Positions 35,310 through 45,228 are shown, numbered from the stretch's first letter. The stretch: 64,000 nucleotides of DNA from UBA1757 sp045627385 (GCA_045627385.1 JAZQNO010000023.1:1-64000), one strand, 5' to 3'. Translations and numbers: made by a program. The notes: generated by a model from the letters alone, not told the origin.

Positions 35310-36827
35310 TCAACCGAGGACACTGATACACCGCTTCAGGCGTGCCATCGTCTCTTCTTTACCTATCAGTTTGACAATGTGGAAAATATGCGGGCCCTTG
35401 CCTTCGCCGACTACGGCCAGACGGAAAGCGTTCATCGGAATGCCCATACCGTATCCGTTCCGCTCGCACCAGGCCTTGGCGGCATCTTCCATGGCGACGG
35501 GGTCGGTGAAATCGAAGGGTTCGAGAATGTCCATCAGCTCGTTCATCTGGGCGGCCGATTCGGGTTTCCAGCGTTTGGCCACCGTCTTCTCGTCATAAGT
35601 TTCCGGAGCCAGGAAGAAATAGGAGGCATTGTCCCAGAAATCGTGCACGAAATTCATGCGGTCCTTGATCAGAGCCAGCACCTCAGCCACATAAGAAGCC
35701 TCGGCCTTCACCCCATGGGCCTCCAGCTGAGGAGCCACCATAGGGGCCAGGATGTCATTGTCTTTGGTGAGCATGTACTGATGGTTGAACCACTTGCCCT
35801 TTTCGAAATCGAACTTGGCGCCGGCCTTGCTGCAGCGGGCGATGGAGAACTGTCCGATGAGCTCGTCCATCGTGAACATTTCCTGTTCGGTGCCCGGATT
35901 CCAGCCCAGAAGAGCCAGGAAATTGATGACGGCCTCGGGGAAATAGCCGGCTTCGCGATAGCCTTTGCTGATGTCGCCCGTAACGGGATCTTTCCAATCG
36001 AGGGGGAAAACCGGGAAATTGAGCCGGTCGCCGTCACGTTTCGAGAGTTTGCCCTTGCCGTCGGGCTTCAGCAGAAGAGGCAGGTGGGCGAACTGGGGCA
36101 TCGTCTCCTCCCATCCGAAAGCCCGGTACAGAAGGATATGAAGCGGAGTCGAGGGCAGCCATTCCTCACCGCGGATAACGTGGCTCACTTCCATCAGATG
36201 ATCGTCGACCACATTGGCCAGGTGGTAGGTGGGCAGTTGGTCGGCGCTCTTGTAGAGCACTTTGTCGTCGAGGACATCGGTCTTGTAGAGCACTTCGCCG
36301 CGAATTATGTCGTGAATGGTCACCGTCTGATCGGGATCGATTTTGAAACGCACCGTGTAGACATCGCCGTTTGCAATCCGGCTTTCCACTTCTTCTTTAC
36401 TGAGAGTCAAAGAATTGGCCATCGACATACGCGTGCGGGCATCGTATTGGAAATTGGGATTTTCCGTATGGCGGGCCTCCAGTTCGGCAGGCGTGTCGAA
36501 AGCATAATAGGCAGCGCCCTTGGCGATCAGTTCATCAACATAGCGCTTGTAAATGGAGCGGCGCTCGCTCTGGCGGTAGGGACCGTATTTTCCGCCGAAG
36601 CTGACGCCTTCGTCGAAACGGATGCCCAGCCAGGTGAGGGCCTCGATGATGTAATCTTCGGCTCCGGGAACGAAGCGCTTGCTGTCGGTATCTTCGATAC
36701 GGAGAATCATATCCCCGCCCATATTTTTGGCAAACAGATAGTTATACAAAGCAGTACGAACGCCGCCGATATGAAGGGCACCCGTAGGACTTGGGGCGAA
36801 ACGCACCCGGACTTTTCTTTCAGACAT
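35310..36827 (-). CDS. gltX: Glutamyl-tRNA synthetase
   Basis: 505 residues from the ATG at 36827 (MSERKVRVRFAPSPTGALHI); two further Met codons at 36836 and 36833 are possible. The class I signature HIGG and the KMSKS-type motif KLSKR in KGKLSKRDGDRL are present. Charges tRNA-Glu. It is transcribed toward waaA and divergently from the HD-domain gene. Confidence 0.95.
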   Translation of the reverse strand: MSERKVRVRFAPSPTGALHIGGVRTALYNYLFAKNMGGDMILRIEDTDSKRFVPGAEDYIIEALTWLGIRFDEGVSFGGKYGPYRQSERRSIYKRYVDELIAKGAAYYAFDTPAELEARHTENPNFQYDARTRMSMANSLTLSKEEVESRIANGDVYTVRFKIDPDQTVTIHDIIRGEVLYKTDVLDDKVLYKSADQLPTYHLANVVDDHLMEVSHVIRGEEWLPSTPLHILLYRAFGWEETMPQFAHLPLLLKPDGKGKLSKRDGDRLNFPVFPLDWKDPVTGDISKGYREAGYFPEAVINFLALLGWNPGTEQEMFTMDELIGQFSIARCSKAGAKFDFEKGKWFNHQYMLTKDNDILAPMVAPQLEAHGVKAEASYVAEVLALIKDRMNFVHDFWDNASYFFLAPETYDEKTVAKRWKPESAAQMNELMDILEPFDFTDPVAMEDAAKAWCERNGYGMGIPMNAFRLAVVGEGKGPHIFHIVKLIGKEETMARLKRCISVLG

Positions 36828-36852
36828 AATCATCAAAAATTGTAACGGAGGA

Positions 36853-36860
36853 CAAAAGTA
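36853..36860 (-). promoter_or_regulatory. -7 element upstream of gltX
   Basis: CAAAAGTA reads TACTTTTG on the minus strand, matching TAnnTTTG. On the plus strand TAATTTCG at 36874-36881 is a near-match that may drive the divergent HD gene. Confidence 0.45.
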
Positions 36861-36904
36861 CAGTTTTTTTTCGTAATTTCGCCTGAATTACAAAAACGAC
36901 AGCT

Positions 36905-38947
36905 ATGAGCAACAAAGGCTTATTCCGTTCGACCCCGGCCGTCAAGATATTGCTGGCGGCCCTCGTCGCAACCCTCATCGTGTGGGTATATCCGCGCGAA
37001 GGCCATTTCCGCTACTCTTTCCAGGAGGGCAAACCCTGGCGTTACGGCCTGCTGACAGCTCCCTACAACTATTCCATCTACAAGACCGACGAAGCCTTTC
37101 AGGCCGAGAAGGACAGCGTCCTGGCGCAATATTGTCCTGTCATCCAGCAGAATGTATCCATTCTCGACCAGACGGTCGAACAGTTGTCGAAAGACTACGA
37201 CGACTTTCTCCGCGCCACCACACCATCTTATTATCTGCCCTATCTGCTCGACCAGTTCGACCTGATCTATTCGGCCGGCATCATCGACGCCGACACTTAC
37301 AACGGCCTGCTCAAGCAAGGAGTCAGCCGTGTGATGCTGGTCAGCAACGGAGTGGCCCAGCAACGTCAGCTGACATCGATCTTCACGGCCAAACGGGCCT
37401 ACGAGGCCATTCTCCAGAATCTGCCCGAAAACATCGACCGCAGCATTCTGTCCGACTGCCATCTGGACAATTATCTGACCGAAAACTGCCTGTTCGACGA
37501 AAACAGTTCCGAACAGATGCGCGAAGACCTGCTTCATACGGTTTCGCGCACTTCCGGCATGGTCCAGAAAGGCGAGCGCATCATCGACCAGGGTGAAATT
37601 GTCGGCCACGAAGCCTTTCTCAAGCTCGACTCGCTCAGACGCCACGCGCAGGAGCGCAACCTGAAATCGGACACCACGGTGGTGCTGGTGGGACAAATCC
37701 TCTGGGTAGCGCTCATGCTGGGGCTGCTCCTCATATTCCTCCAGCAGATGCGGCCGAACATCTGGAAAAAGTTCAGCCATCTGCTGTTCATCCTCCTTCT
37801 GGTGACGTTCATGGCCCTGTTCAGCGCACTGGTCATCCGCAACGACGAGATGCTCAACCTCTACATGATCCCCTACGCCATCCTGCCCATCCTCATCTGC
37901 ACTTTCTTCGACTCGCGGACGGCATTCTTCACACATGTCATCATGCTGTTCATCTGCGCGCCCATCTCGCCTTTTCCCTTCGAATTCCTAATGTTGCAAA
38001 TTCCCGTGGGAATGGTGACCATCTTCAGTTTGAAGAATCTGACACAGCGTTCGCAACTGGCCTTCTGCATCCTGCTGATTCTGGCTTCCTACATCACCTG
38101 TTACCTGGCGCTGTCGATGTTGCAAGAAGGCGCTGTCAACCTAGCCCAGTGGAAGACCTACACGTCTTTCGGCATCAACGCTCTGCTGCTGCTTTCGTCC
38201 TATTTGCTTATCTATCTGTTCGAATGGACATTCCGATTCACATCCAACGTCACCCTCATGGAGCTGGCCAACATCAACTCACCGTTGTTGAGAGAATTTT
38301 CGGAAAAATGCCCGGGCACTTTCCAACACTCGCTCCAAGTGTCCAATTTGGCTGCCGCAGCCGCACAAGCCATCGGTGCCAATGCGGAATCGGTGCGTGC
38401 CGGCGCGCTTTATCACGACTTGGGAAAGATGAATTCTCCAGAATACTTCACTGAAAATCAAGACCATGGAGAGAACCCATTGAACAGTTTGAGCACCGAG
38501 CAGGCTGTCAGCATCATCACCAACCATGTGAGCGAAGGCCTCAAACTGGCCGGGCAGCACCACCTTCCAAAGGTCATCAAAGACTACATCAGCACGCACC
38601 ACGGCCACGCACCGGTGCGCTATTTCTACACGCTTTGGCGGAATGCCAATCCCGAAGGCGAAGCTCCAGCCTTCTTCTTCTATCCAGGTCCCAACCCGCT
38701 GACACGCGAAGAAGCCATTCTGATGATGGCCGACACAGTCGAAGCCGCTTCGAAAAGTTTGAAGAAATATGACGAAAAGGGCATCGAAGAACTGGTCGGC
38801 AATCTCATCGGCCGACAGATCAGCGAGGGCTACTTCAAGGATGTGCCCATCACCTTCCAAGAGGTGGAATGCATCAAACGGGTATTCCGGGACAAGCTGC
38901 TGAGCATTTACCACACTCGTATCGCCTACCCGAAAGCGAAAGCCTGA
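36905..38947 (+). CDS. 7TM-HD domain phosphodiesterase (PgpH-like)
   Basis: 680 residues: a membrane helix near residue 20, a long extracytoplasmic 7TMR-HDED region (about 45-260), seven membrane helices (about 265-455), then a cytoplasmic HD phosphohydrolase. HD motifs: FQHSLQVSNLAAAAAQAIG, GALYHDLGKM and THHGHAP. Related PgpH proteins hydrolyse cyclic di-AMP, so control of that second messenger is the likely job. The gene abuts folE tail to tail with no intervening base. Confidence 0.9.
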   Translation: MSNKGLFRSTPAVKILLAALVATLIVWVYPREGHFRYSFQEGKPWRYGLLTAPYNYSIYKTDEAFQAEKDSVLAQYCPVIQQNVSILDQTVEQLSKDYDDFLRATTPSYYLPYLLDQFDLIYSAGIIDADTYNGLLKQGVSRVMLVSNGVAQQRQLTSIFTAKRAYEAILQNLPENIDRSILSDCHLDNYLTENCLFDENSSEQMREDLLHTVSRTSGMVQKGERIIDQGEIVGHEAFLKLDSLRRHAQERNLKSDTTVVLVGQILWVALMLGLLLIFLQQMRPNIWKKFSHLLFILLLVTFMALFSALVIRNDEMLNLYMIPYAILPILICTFFDSRTAFFTHVIMLFICAPISPFPFEFLMLQIPVGMVTIFSLKNLTQRSQLAFCILLILASYITCYLALSMLQEGAVNLAQWKTYTSFGINALLLLSSYLLIYLFEWTFRFTSNVTLMELANINSPLLREFSEKCPGTFQHSLQVSNLAAAAAQAIGANAESVRAGALYHDLGKMNSPEYFTENQDHGENPLNSLSTEQAVSIITNHVSEGLKLAGQHHLPKVIKDYISTHHGHAPVRYFYTLWRNANPEGEAPAFFFYPGPNPLTREEAILMMADTVEAASKSLKKYDEKGIEELVGNLIGRQISEGYFKDVPITFQEVECIKRVFRDKLLSIYHTRIAYPKAKA

Positions 38948-39541
38948 TTATTTTCTGATGAGATTCATGAATTCTTCGCGGGTCTTCGCCTGATTGAAAG
39001 CGCCCGTGAAGTCTGAAGTGACGGTGATGGAATTCTGTTTTTCCACACCTCGCATCTGCATGCAGAGATGCTGGGCCTCGATGACGACCATCACGCCCAA
39101 AGGCTGAAGCGTGTTTTGAATACATTCCTTGATCTGGGTGGTCATCCTTTCTTGAATCTGCAGACGCTTGGAGAAGATGTCGACCACACGCGCGATTTTG
39201 CTCAAGCCCGTGATGCGGCCATCGGGAATATATGCCACGTGTGCCTTTCCGTAAAAAGGCAGCATGTGATGTTCGCAAAGAGAATAGAAATCGATATCCT
39301 TGACAATGACCATCTGACGGTAATCCTCGTGAAACATTGCCGAGCGCAGCACCTCTTCGGGGTCCATCTTGTAACCGTAAGTGAGAAACTGCATGGCCTT
39401 TGCCACGCGCTTGGGCGTTTTCAGCAAGCCTTCGCGTTCGGGATCCTCGCCCAAAAGACGCAGAATCTCGCTGTAATGCATGGCCAACTCCTGCTGGACT
39501 TCATTCGTTTCGGTGCCAAGGATAAGATGTTTGTCTATCAT
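38948..39541 (-). CDS. folE: GTP cyclohydrolase I
   Basis: 197 residues. It opens the GTP imidazole ring to form dihydroneopterin triphosphate, the first step of folate synthesis (and of queuosine-type pathways). The zinc ligands and active-site region are in SLCEHHMLPFYGKAHVAYIP, and CMQMRGVEKQNSITVTSDFTG is the conserved C-terminal block. The start overlaps the upstream SPOR gene by 4 bases, so the two are translationally coupled. Confidence 0.96.
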   Translation of the reverse strand: MIDKHLILGTETNEVQQELAMHYSEILRLLGEDPEREGLLKTPKRVAKAMQFLTYGYKMDPEEVLRSAMFHEDYRQMVIVKDIDFYSLCEHHMLPFYGKAHVAYIPDGRITGLSKIARVVDIFSKRLQIQERMTTQIKECIQNTLQPLGVMVVIEAQHLCMQMRGVEKQNSITVTSDFTGAFNQAKTREEFMNLIRK

Positions 39542-40071
39542 AACGAAATCGGGACATTGATGGTTTCACGGACAATCGACATTTCACGGCCGTAGACGAA
39601 AGTCTTCTTGAATCTGAGAAGCACTTCGTATGCTTCTTCGTAGGTCAGGAAATCGCCCACACGGACACGCCAGAAAGGAGCCGAGTAGCGCACATAGGTG
39701 GTCAGGTCGGGTTCGGCTGCTTTCAGCGCGGCTTCCTTTCGGAATGCTTCCTGTTTGGCTGTCGCCTGATTGTTCGATGAAAAAGCCTGAATGCGGTAGC
39801 CAGTCATTTTCAGATAGGGGCGCTCGTTAATGATGACGATGTTGGCCGGAGTCGTATGACCGGGATCCCCCATTTTGATACTCAGCCGCGGGTCCTGCCG
39901 TATGGTGACGGTACCCTGCCCTTCGGTGGCGGGAGCTGTCAGCTTTTCCACAAAAGTGTTGGAAACGGAGGCTTGAGACTCCAGCGTCTGAGGCTCGGCG
40001 GCCTTAAGGCTAAGCGCCGTGAACGGCAACAAGCCCAGCCACATGCCAAACAATATGAGATTTCGTTTCAT
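39538..40071 (-). CDS. Secreted SPOR-domain protein
   Basis: 177 residues from the ATG at 40071. An N-terminal signal peptide (MKRNLILFGMWLGLLPFTAL) leads to a linker and a C-terminal SPOR domain (YRIQAFSSNNQATAKQEAFR, then FWRVRVGDFLTYEEAYEVL). SPOR domains bind denuded peptidoglycan, often at division sites. It overlaps folE by 4 bases and lies downstream of mdh beyond a hairpin. Confidence 0.85.
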   Translation of the reverse strand: MKRNLILFGMWLGLLPFTALSLKAAEPQTLESQASVSNTFVEKLTAPATEGQGTVTIRQDPRLSIKMGDPGHTTPANIVIINERPYLKMTGYRIQAFSSNNQATAKQEAFRKEAALKAAEPDLTTYVRYSAPFWRVRVGDFLTYEEAYEVLLRFKKTFVYGREMSIVRETINVPISL

Positions 40072-40084
40072 AGAAAACAAAGAA

Positions 40085-40118
40085 GCAGGTCCTCGCCCTT
40101 TATGGGGAAAGGACCTGC
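40085..40118 (-). terminator. Probable terminator after mdh
   Basis: Inverted repeat GCAGGTCC (40085-40092) / GGACCTGC (40111-40118). On the minus strand the stem is followed by a T-rich stretch (TTCTTTGTTTTC). It separates mdh from the SPOR-folE pair. Confidence 0.7.
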
Positions 40119-40136
40119 CTGTGGTTTGAAAATCAA

Positions 40137-41072
40137 TTAAAGACTTTTCAGCACTTCGTTGGTCTTGCGGACAGCGGCAGCGCTCTTTTCGAACAGAGCC
40201 TTTTCTTCGGCGTTGAGTTTGAAGTCAATGACCTTCTCCCAACCCTTCTTGCCCAGACGGACGGGAACACCAATGCAAATGTCTTTCTGACCGTACTCGC
40301 CTTCAAGATAAACGCTGCAGGGGACGATGCGCTTCTGGTCGTGCAGGATGCTTTCGACGACATAAGCTGCAGCAGCGCCGGGAGCATACCAAGCGGAGGT
40401 GCCCAGCATCTTGGTCAAGGTAGCGCCTCCGACCATTGTGTCGGCAGCAACCTTTTCTAGTTTGGCCTTGCTGAGGAACTGGCTGACGGGCACGCCTTTG
40501 TAGGTGGCCAAACGGGTTAGGGGAATCATAGTGGTGTCGCCATGACCGCCGATGACGGTGGCTTCGATGTCATTGAGGTTGGCATTGCCCAAAGCCTTGG
40601 CCAGGTACGTTTTGAAACGCGAACTGTCGAGAGCGCCGCCCATGCCGATGACGCGATGGCGGTCGATACCGGTGGATGTGACAGCCAGATAGGTCATGGT
40701 ATCCATCGGATTGCTGATGACGACAAGGATAGCTTTGGGAGAATATTTCAGAACATTGGCAACCACACCCTTGACAATACCGGCGTTCACGCCGATGAGC
40801 TCTTCGCGGGTCATGCCGGGCTTGCGAGGAATGCCGGAAGTGATGACAACGACATCAGACTTGGCGGTCTTGCTGTAATCGTTGGTGGTACCGGTAATCT
40901 TGGTATCCATCGTCAGCATGCAGGAAGCCTGCGTCATATCAAGTGCCTTACCCTCGGGAATTCCTTCCTTGATATCAAGAAGAACCACTTCGTCGGCCAC
41001 TTCGCGGCAGGCCAGAACATCGGCTGCAGTAGCACCTACATTGCCGACGCCAATAACTGTAACTTTTGACAT
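40137..41072 (-). CDS. mdh: Malate dehydrogenase
   Basis: 311 residues of the LDH-like malate dehydrogenase group. The NAD-binding Rossmann motif is VIGVGNVGATAADVLA. VVITSGIPRKPGMTREELI and the catalytic His in VIGGHGDTTMIPL are present. Interconverts malate and oxaloacetate; in fermentative Bacteroidota it serves the reductive branch to succinate. Single gene with its own terminator. Confidence 0.96.
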   Translation of the reverse strand: MSKVTVIGVGNVGATAADVLACREVADEVVLLDIKEGIPEGKALDMTQASCMLTMDTKITGTTNDYSKTAKSDVVVITSGIPRKPGMTREELIGVNAGIVKGVVANVLKYSPKAILVVISNPMDTMTYLAVTSTGIDRHRVIGMGGALDSSRFKTYLAKALGNANLNDIEATVIGGHGDTTMIPLTRLATYKGVPVSQFLSKAKLEKVAADTMVGGATLTKMLGTSAWYAPGAAAAYVVESILHDQKRIVPCSVYLEGEYGQKDICIGVPVRLGKKGWEKVIDFKLNAEEKALFEKSAAAVRKTNEVLKSL

Positions 41073-41115
41073 AATGCTTTTATATTAAAAATTGAAACTC
41101 TTCCATATTGCGATG

Positions 41116-41123
41116 CAAAGATA
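41116..41123 (-). promoter_or_regulatory. -7 element upstream of mdh
   Basis: CAAAGATA reads TATCTTTG on the minus strand (TAnnTTTG), 43 bases before the mdh start. A -33 element with standard spacing was not found. Confidence 0.45.
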
Positions 41124-41174
41124 AATCTTGTTTTCCAAAAAGCGTATGTCAAAGTGCATAAATATATTTAACGC

Positions 41175-43937
41175 TTACTTGATAACCTTGAAAGCCTGGG
41201 CCTCACCCGTCGAGGCATAGGCACGGATGACATAGACCCCGCTGGGAATACCCGAAAGATTCAGCCCGTAGACCGAACAGCCATGACCGTCTCCTTCCCA
41301 AATCTGCTGTCCCTTCAGGTCGAAGACCACGAAATGCTCTATCCGGAAGCCTTTTTCAAAGCTTAGACCGGGAATCGCATCGGGAGCGGTCACCGACACA
41401 TTGACCAAGCGTTCGAAAGTCGAGCCCTCGGCATCCTTAACTTGAATGCGGATGCCAGTCAGTCCTTTTTCCTTGCCTTCGATCAGCAGCGACGAACCGC
41501 TGACATTCGCTTCGGCTGAGCCATCCTTTGCGACAATGCTGTAGACGGGTTGCTGAGTGTAACCTTTGAAAAGGAGAGACAGATCGATGGTGTCTTTATG
41601 ACCGACCGGTAGCGCCACCTGAGTGTGGGCCATCCATTCCAGGAAATTTTCCAAAAGCGTGTAGCCGTCGTGATCAGGATCGTCGTTGTTGTTGGGCACG
41701 GAGGCATCGCTGCCAACAAGTTCCTCCCACCAGTCGGGCATTCCGTCACGGTCAGTGTCGTAACTTTCGGGGCGATACACTTCGGGATAGACTTCGTAGC
41801 CTCCGCAATCTTCCTGACTGTCAATCTGGCCCTTGACTCCAGACAGACTTCCGGTGTAGGTATAAGTGGCATTCAGCGCTTCACGGATCATACGCTGGTC
41901 GTGCAGATCGAAGAAAGGCATTGTGGCGCCCACATCGCTCATCACACTCTTGTAAGCATCCTTGGCCGATTCAACTTTGGCGTAGGAAGGGAAGAAGGGC
42001 TCTTCGACCCAGACATCCCAATCGAGAACCTGCCCGCTACTGAGCGAATACTTGTATGTATTGCCTTCACTGTCATAGGTCAGTGCACCGTTGTTTCTAG
42101 CCTGACGGACATTGCCGCTGACGTAGTATGCCTGCGTGCCTTTGCCAGTACCCTCGAGTTGAGCGTTCAGCAGCATAGTTGTGGTATTGCCGGCTGGGCC
42201 CATTTTGTAGTAGTTGTTCACAAAGTTCACTTCATGGGCACCTCCATCGGTAGCGCGACCACCCCAGTTATAAACCACATTGTTGAAAATGTCTAGACGG
42301 CCCGAGTAATAACCATTTCCATCCAGTCCGCCGCCCAGGCTCCAGTTGCGGCCGTTGCAGTGGATGAGCAGATTGTGGTGAAAAGAAGCGATGTCTCCGC
42401 CGATGGTGGCAGCAAAGCCATGGTTCTTTCCCACATCGTAGTTTTTATGGCCGGCAATGCCGAGCGCTTCGGCTATCATCGTGCGCTGAAGCGTCATGTT
42501 GTGCGCATTTCGCGAAGAGAAGGCCTCGTCAATGGTCCAACTGATGGATGCATGATCTAGAATGGAATGGTCGGCCCCAGCCATTCCGATACCGTCGGCA
42601 GTACGACGATGTCCTTCATCATCGATAATTTCTCCCAAACCGAGACGCAAACGAACGAAGCGCACAATCGATTCGTCACCAACGCCAAAGGGTGCATCGG
42701 CCAAACAGATGCCATGCCCTGGGGCCGTTTGTCCGGCAATGGTGACATAGGGGGCTGAGCAAGTTAGACGGCCACCCAATACGATGATTCCAGACACATC
42801 AAATACGATGGTCCGAGGTCCGGTAGCCGTATTGATGCCGTATGCCAGCGAACCTTCACCGCCAGCATTCAGATTGGTCACATGATACACGTCACCACCG
42901 CGTCCGCCAGTGGCATAGCGGCCATATCCTTCGGCATCTGGGAAAGCCAATTTGCGCGGGCGAAAACTCCAGACATTGCCGGGAGTGACCACCCCATTGG
43001 CATCTTCTTCATCCACGCGCCAATAGTAGGTGTTCAGGCAATACAAATTGTCGATGAAATGGGTCGTATCGGCATATTCCTTGGCACCCAGATAAATGCC
43101 GTCGGTGCTTTTCGAAGCGGCGGTCACCTCCTCCAGTGAAGTGCCGATATAGAGATGATGGAATCTGACATCCTTGTTGGCAGGAGACCATTTCATCAAA
43201 AACGAACCATTGTCGGCGTCGATATGCATATCCGCATCGGCAGGGCTGGGCATCTTGGCTTGTGCCGTCACGCTGACCGTGTTGAGTTCGAAACCGTTGA
43301 GCAGCGGAGCCAGGTCGTATTTCGTCATGCTGGCCATGGCGACCGGATCGTCGAAATCGTCTTCCATATCCGTGACGAATTTGAAGACGACGGATTCCGA
43401 CTCGTCGGCGACGCTGAACGAGTGAGTGAATATGGCTGCATTGGCAGCGGTCGTTTCGCGGAATGTCCTCTTCACCGTTCCGACAGCCTCGTCGTTGCAG
43501 AAAATGTGGATGGGGATGCTGGCTGTCACGGTCGGATCCTGCCAGGAATTGTGGTAAATCTGAATGGTATGGACGCCGGCGGGAAGGCCTTTGATGCTCA
43601 TGGTGATATAACCTTCATCTTCTTTGTTCTCGAAACTCAGGCCGTCGCCGGTGAGACGCGAATTCTCCACACCGGCCTGGACGAATGCCTTGTTCCAGCC
43701 ACAGCGCATGTTATGGTCGGAAGCGACGGAAATCTCGATTCCATCGAAGGTTTTCGTCTCCGACTTGCAATCTTTGGCAACACCCCAATTGGTATAGCCG
43801 GGTTCAAGCACCTCCGCATCTTTGCGCGATGGCTCACTAAAATCGAGTCTTATAACAGGCCTGTCCGATTCCGAAGCGGCGACATAACAGACTGCGCACA
43901 AAAATGCAGTCAGTGAGAAGATTTTTTTTGATAACAT
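41175..43937 (-). CDS. Multidomain PL1-family pectate lyase with T9SS-like C-terminal tail
   Basis: 920 residues with a signal peptide (MLSKKIFSLTAFLCAVCYVA). Order: an N-terminal beta-rich module, possibly carbohydrate-binding (about 25-225); a fibronectin-like module ending in YYWRVDEEDANGVVTPGNVW; a parallel beta-helix pectate lyase starting at AFPDAEGYGRYATGGRGG, with YVTIAGQTAPGHGICLADAP and DHASISWTIDEAFSSRNAHN; a short dockerin-like DTDRDGMPDWWEEL segment; and a C-terminal tail ending GLNLSGIPSGVYVIRAY...FKVIK that resembles a type A T9SS sorting domain. Cleaves polygalacturonate by beta-elimination. Paralogue of the lyase at 53456-56005. An HTCS remnant lies directly upstream. Confidence 0.9.
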   Translation of the reverse strand: MLSKKIFSLTAFLCAVCYVAASESDRPVIRLDFSEPSRKDAEVLEPGYTNWGVAKDCKSETKTFDGIEISVASDHNMRCGWNKAFVQAGVENSRLTGDGLSFENKEDEGYITMSIKGLPAGVHTIQIYHNSWQDPTVTASIPIHIFCNDEAVGTVKRTFRETTAANAAIFTHSFSVADESESVVFKFVTDMEDDFDDPVAMASMTKYDLAPLLNGFELNTVSVTAQAKMPSPADADMHIDADNGSFLMKWSPANKDVRFHHLYIGTSLEEVTAASKSTDGIYLGAKEYADTTHFIDNLYCLNTYYWRVDEEDANGVVTPGNVWSFRPRKLAFPDAEGYGRYATGGRGGDVYHVTNLNAGGEGSLAYGINTATGPRTIVFDVSGIIVLGGRLTCSAPYVTIAGQTAPGHGICLADAPFGVGDESIVRFVRLRLGLGEIIDDEGHRRTADGIGMAGADHSILDHASISWTIDEAFSSRNAHNMTLQRTMIAEALGIAGHKNYDVGKNHGFAATIGGDIASFHHNLLIHCNGRNWSLGGGLDGNGYYSGRLDIFNNVVYNWGGRATDGGAHEVNFVNNYYKMGPAGNTTTMLLNAQLEGTGKGTQAYYVSGNVRQARNNGALTYDSEGNTYKYSLSSGQVLDWDVWVEEPFFPSYAKVESAKDAYKSVMSDVGATMPFFDLHDQRMIREALNATYTYTGSLSGVKGQIDSQEDCGGYEVYPEVYRPESYDTDRDGMPDWWEELVGSDASVPNNNDDPDHDGYTLLENFLEWMAHTQVALPVGHKDTIDLSLLFKGYTQQPVYSIVAKDGSAEANVSGSSLLIEGKEKGLTGIRIQVKDAEGSTFERLVNVSVTAPDAIPGLSFEKGFRIEHFVVFDLKGQQIWEGDGHGCSVYGLNLSGIPSGVYVIRAYASTGEAQAFKVIK

Positions 43938-43967
43938 TGTCGTATGAGAAATTTTTTATAATAAGTA

Positions 43968-43975
43968 CAAAGGTA
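43968..43975 (-). promoter_or_regulatory. -7 element upstream of the first pectate lyase
   Basis: CAAAGGTA reads TACCTTTG on the minus strand (TAnnTTTG), 31 bases before the lyase start. No -33 element with normal spacing, which would fit a promoter needing an activator, but that is inference. Confidence 0.4.
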
Positions 43976-43988
43976 TTATTTCTTATAA

Positions 43989-45105
43989 TTATTTATTTAC
44001 GTCATCGCAAACGACAATCACACTTACTTGTTCAATCCTCATATTGGCCATTTCACCGACATTTCCCAGATGGCAGGACTCCCGACTTCTTTTCGGGCCG
44101 TCCACTATTTTCCATTGGAGAAAAGGGTCACTTGGATATGTTCAAAGGATAACTATTGTCTGAGAATCGATGAAAGTTCATTCACTGAAAATGGGGCCGG
44201 CATCGAAGCGGGTGAAGGATGTTTTCTGAATTTCACCGATCTTTTCCAATGCCAAAATGTATATGCCGCGTTCCAAGACACGGAAGAACGGGAATGGATT
44301 CTCACAGACAACGGCACATTCATTCTCTCCGACGGGCTCTCTCACCTACCTGAAGAGTACACAACCTTTGTCAAAACCGACCGTCACATCTGGCTGGCGA
44401 CAAGCGACGGACAGCTTGACTGCTATGATGTGCCGACACTGGCAAAGACGCCTTTCCAGTCTGAAGAACTGCAAAAGCGACTCCCTTCCCCAGCGATTTC
44501 CGCGTTGGTCGATATGGAACAATCCCCTGAAAAGGATTTCGAAATGGCCGTCATCCATCCAGAATCGATTGTCATGTTGAACGACGACGGGAAAACCAGG
44601 CATTCTTCGCATTGAGGCTTCGGGGAAGACGCATCACTTCCAGCCGCTCGATTTGCCAAACAACATGGAGGTAAGTCAGAAAAACAACCGGAAATTCTTC
44701 TTTGAAGACCCGCAGGGTAACTTATGGCTAGTGCCACGCGATGGATATCTTTGTTATTACAATCGGGAGGATAATTGTCTGCGCTATCACTATATAGAAC
44801 CCGATAATCCTTATTCTATCGTATCTTTTCCGAATCGTGTTCAGTTCAAAGATAATCAGGGGAACTGGTGGATATGTTCGGAAACGGGCCTTAAAAAACT
44901 GTCTTTCTACGAAAGGCGCTACGAGCTCATTCCAATTCCGAAAGAAGAATACGGCGTCAGGGGACTTATGACCGACCATCTCGACCGAATCTGGTCGGCC
45001 TCCCGAAGCGGTCAAGTCAGAATATTCACCAAGGACATGAAATTGATAGGCTATTTGTCTCCAGACGGCAGCATTGTCCAACATCCTGTCATTTTTCATC
45101 CTTGA
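43989..45105 (+). pseudogene. Remnant of an HTCS sensor (two-component regulator propeller)
   Basis: Two plus-strand frames together encode about 370 residues with propeller-type repeats: FEDPQGNLWLVPRDGYLCYY, FKDNQGNWWICSETGLKKL and DHLDRIWSASRSGQVRIF. These are Reg_prop repeats from the periplasmic sensor of hybrid two-component systems that control polysaccharide loci. The first frame (43989 to 44616) shifts into the second at GGGAAAA (44589-44595). Dropping one base there joins MLNDDGK to PGILRIEASGKTHHFQPLDL without a gap. No signal peptide or N-terminal blades are present, and Y_Y_Y, kinase, receiver and AraC domains are absent after the stop at 45105. The fragment is therefore cut at both ends as well as frameshifted. 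Confidence 0.8.
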
Positions 45106-45220
45106 GAGATTCGAGGGCTTCCTGCAGCAAGATGCGCGGACATCCGACATTGAGCGAAGAACGAGATGTCTTTTTCAAATACTTTGCGGACTCACCTAGG
45201 AAAACGACTGCAAAAAACGT

Positions 45221-45228
45221 TATCTTTG
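45221..45228 (+). promoter_or_regulatory. -7 element upstream of the first URO-D gene
   Basis: TATCTTTG matches TAnnTTTG exactly, 20 bases before the ATG at 45249. No standard -33 element, so an activator may be needed (inference). Confidence 0.5.

Noticed and set aside
35379..36845. A 488-codon plus-strand open frame opposite gltX
   Set aside because: gltX has full synthetase motifs; the opposite frame has none.
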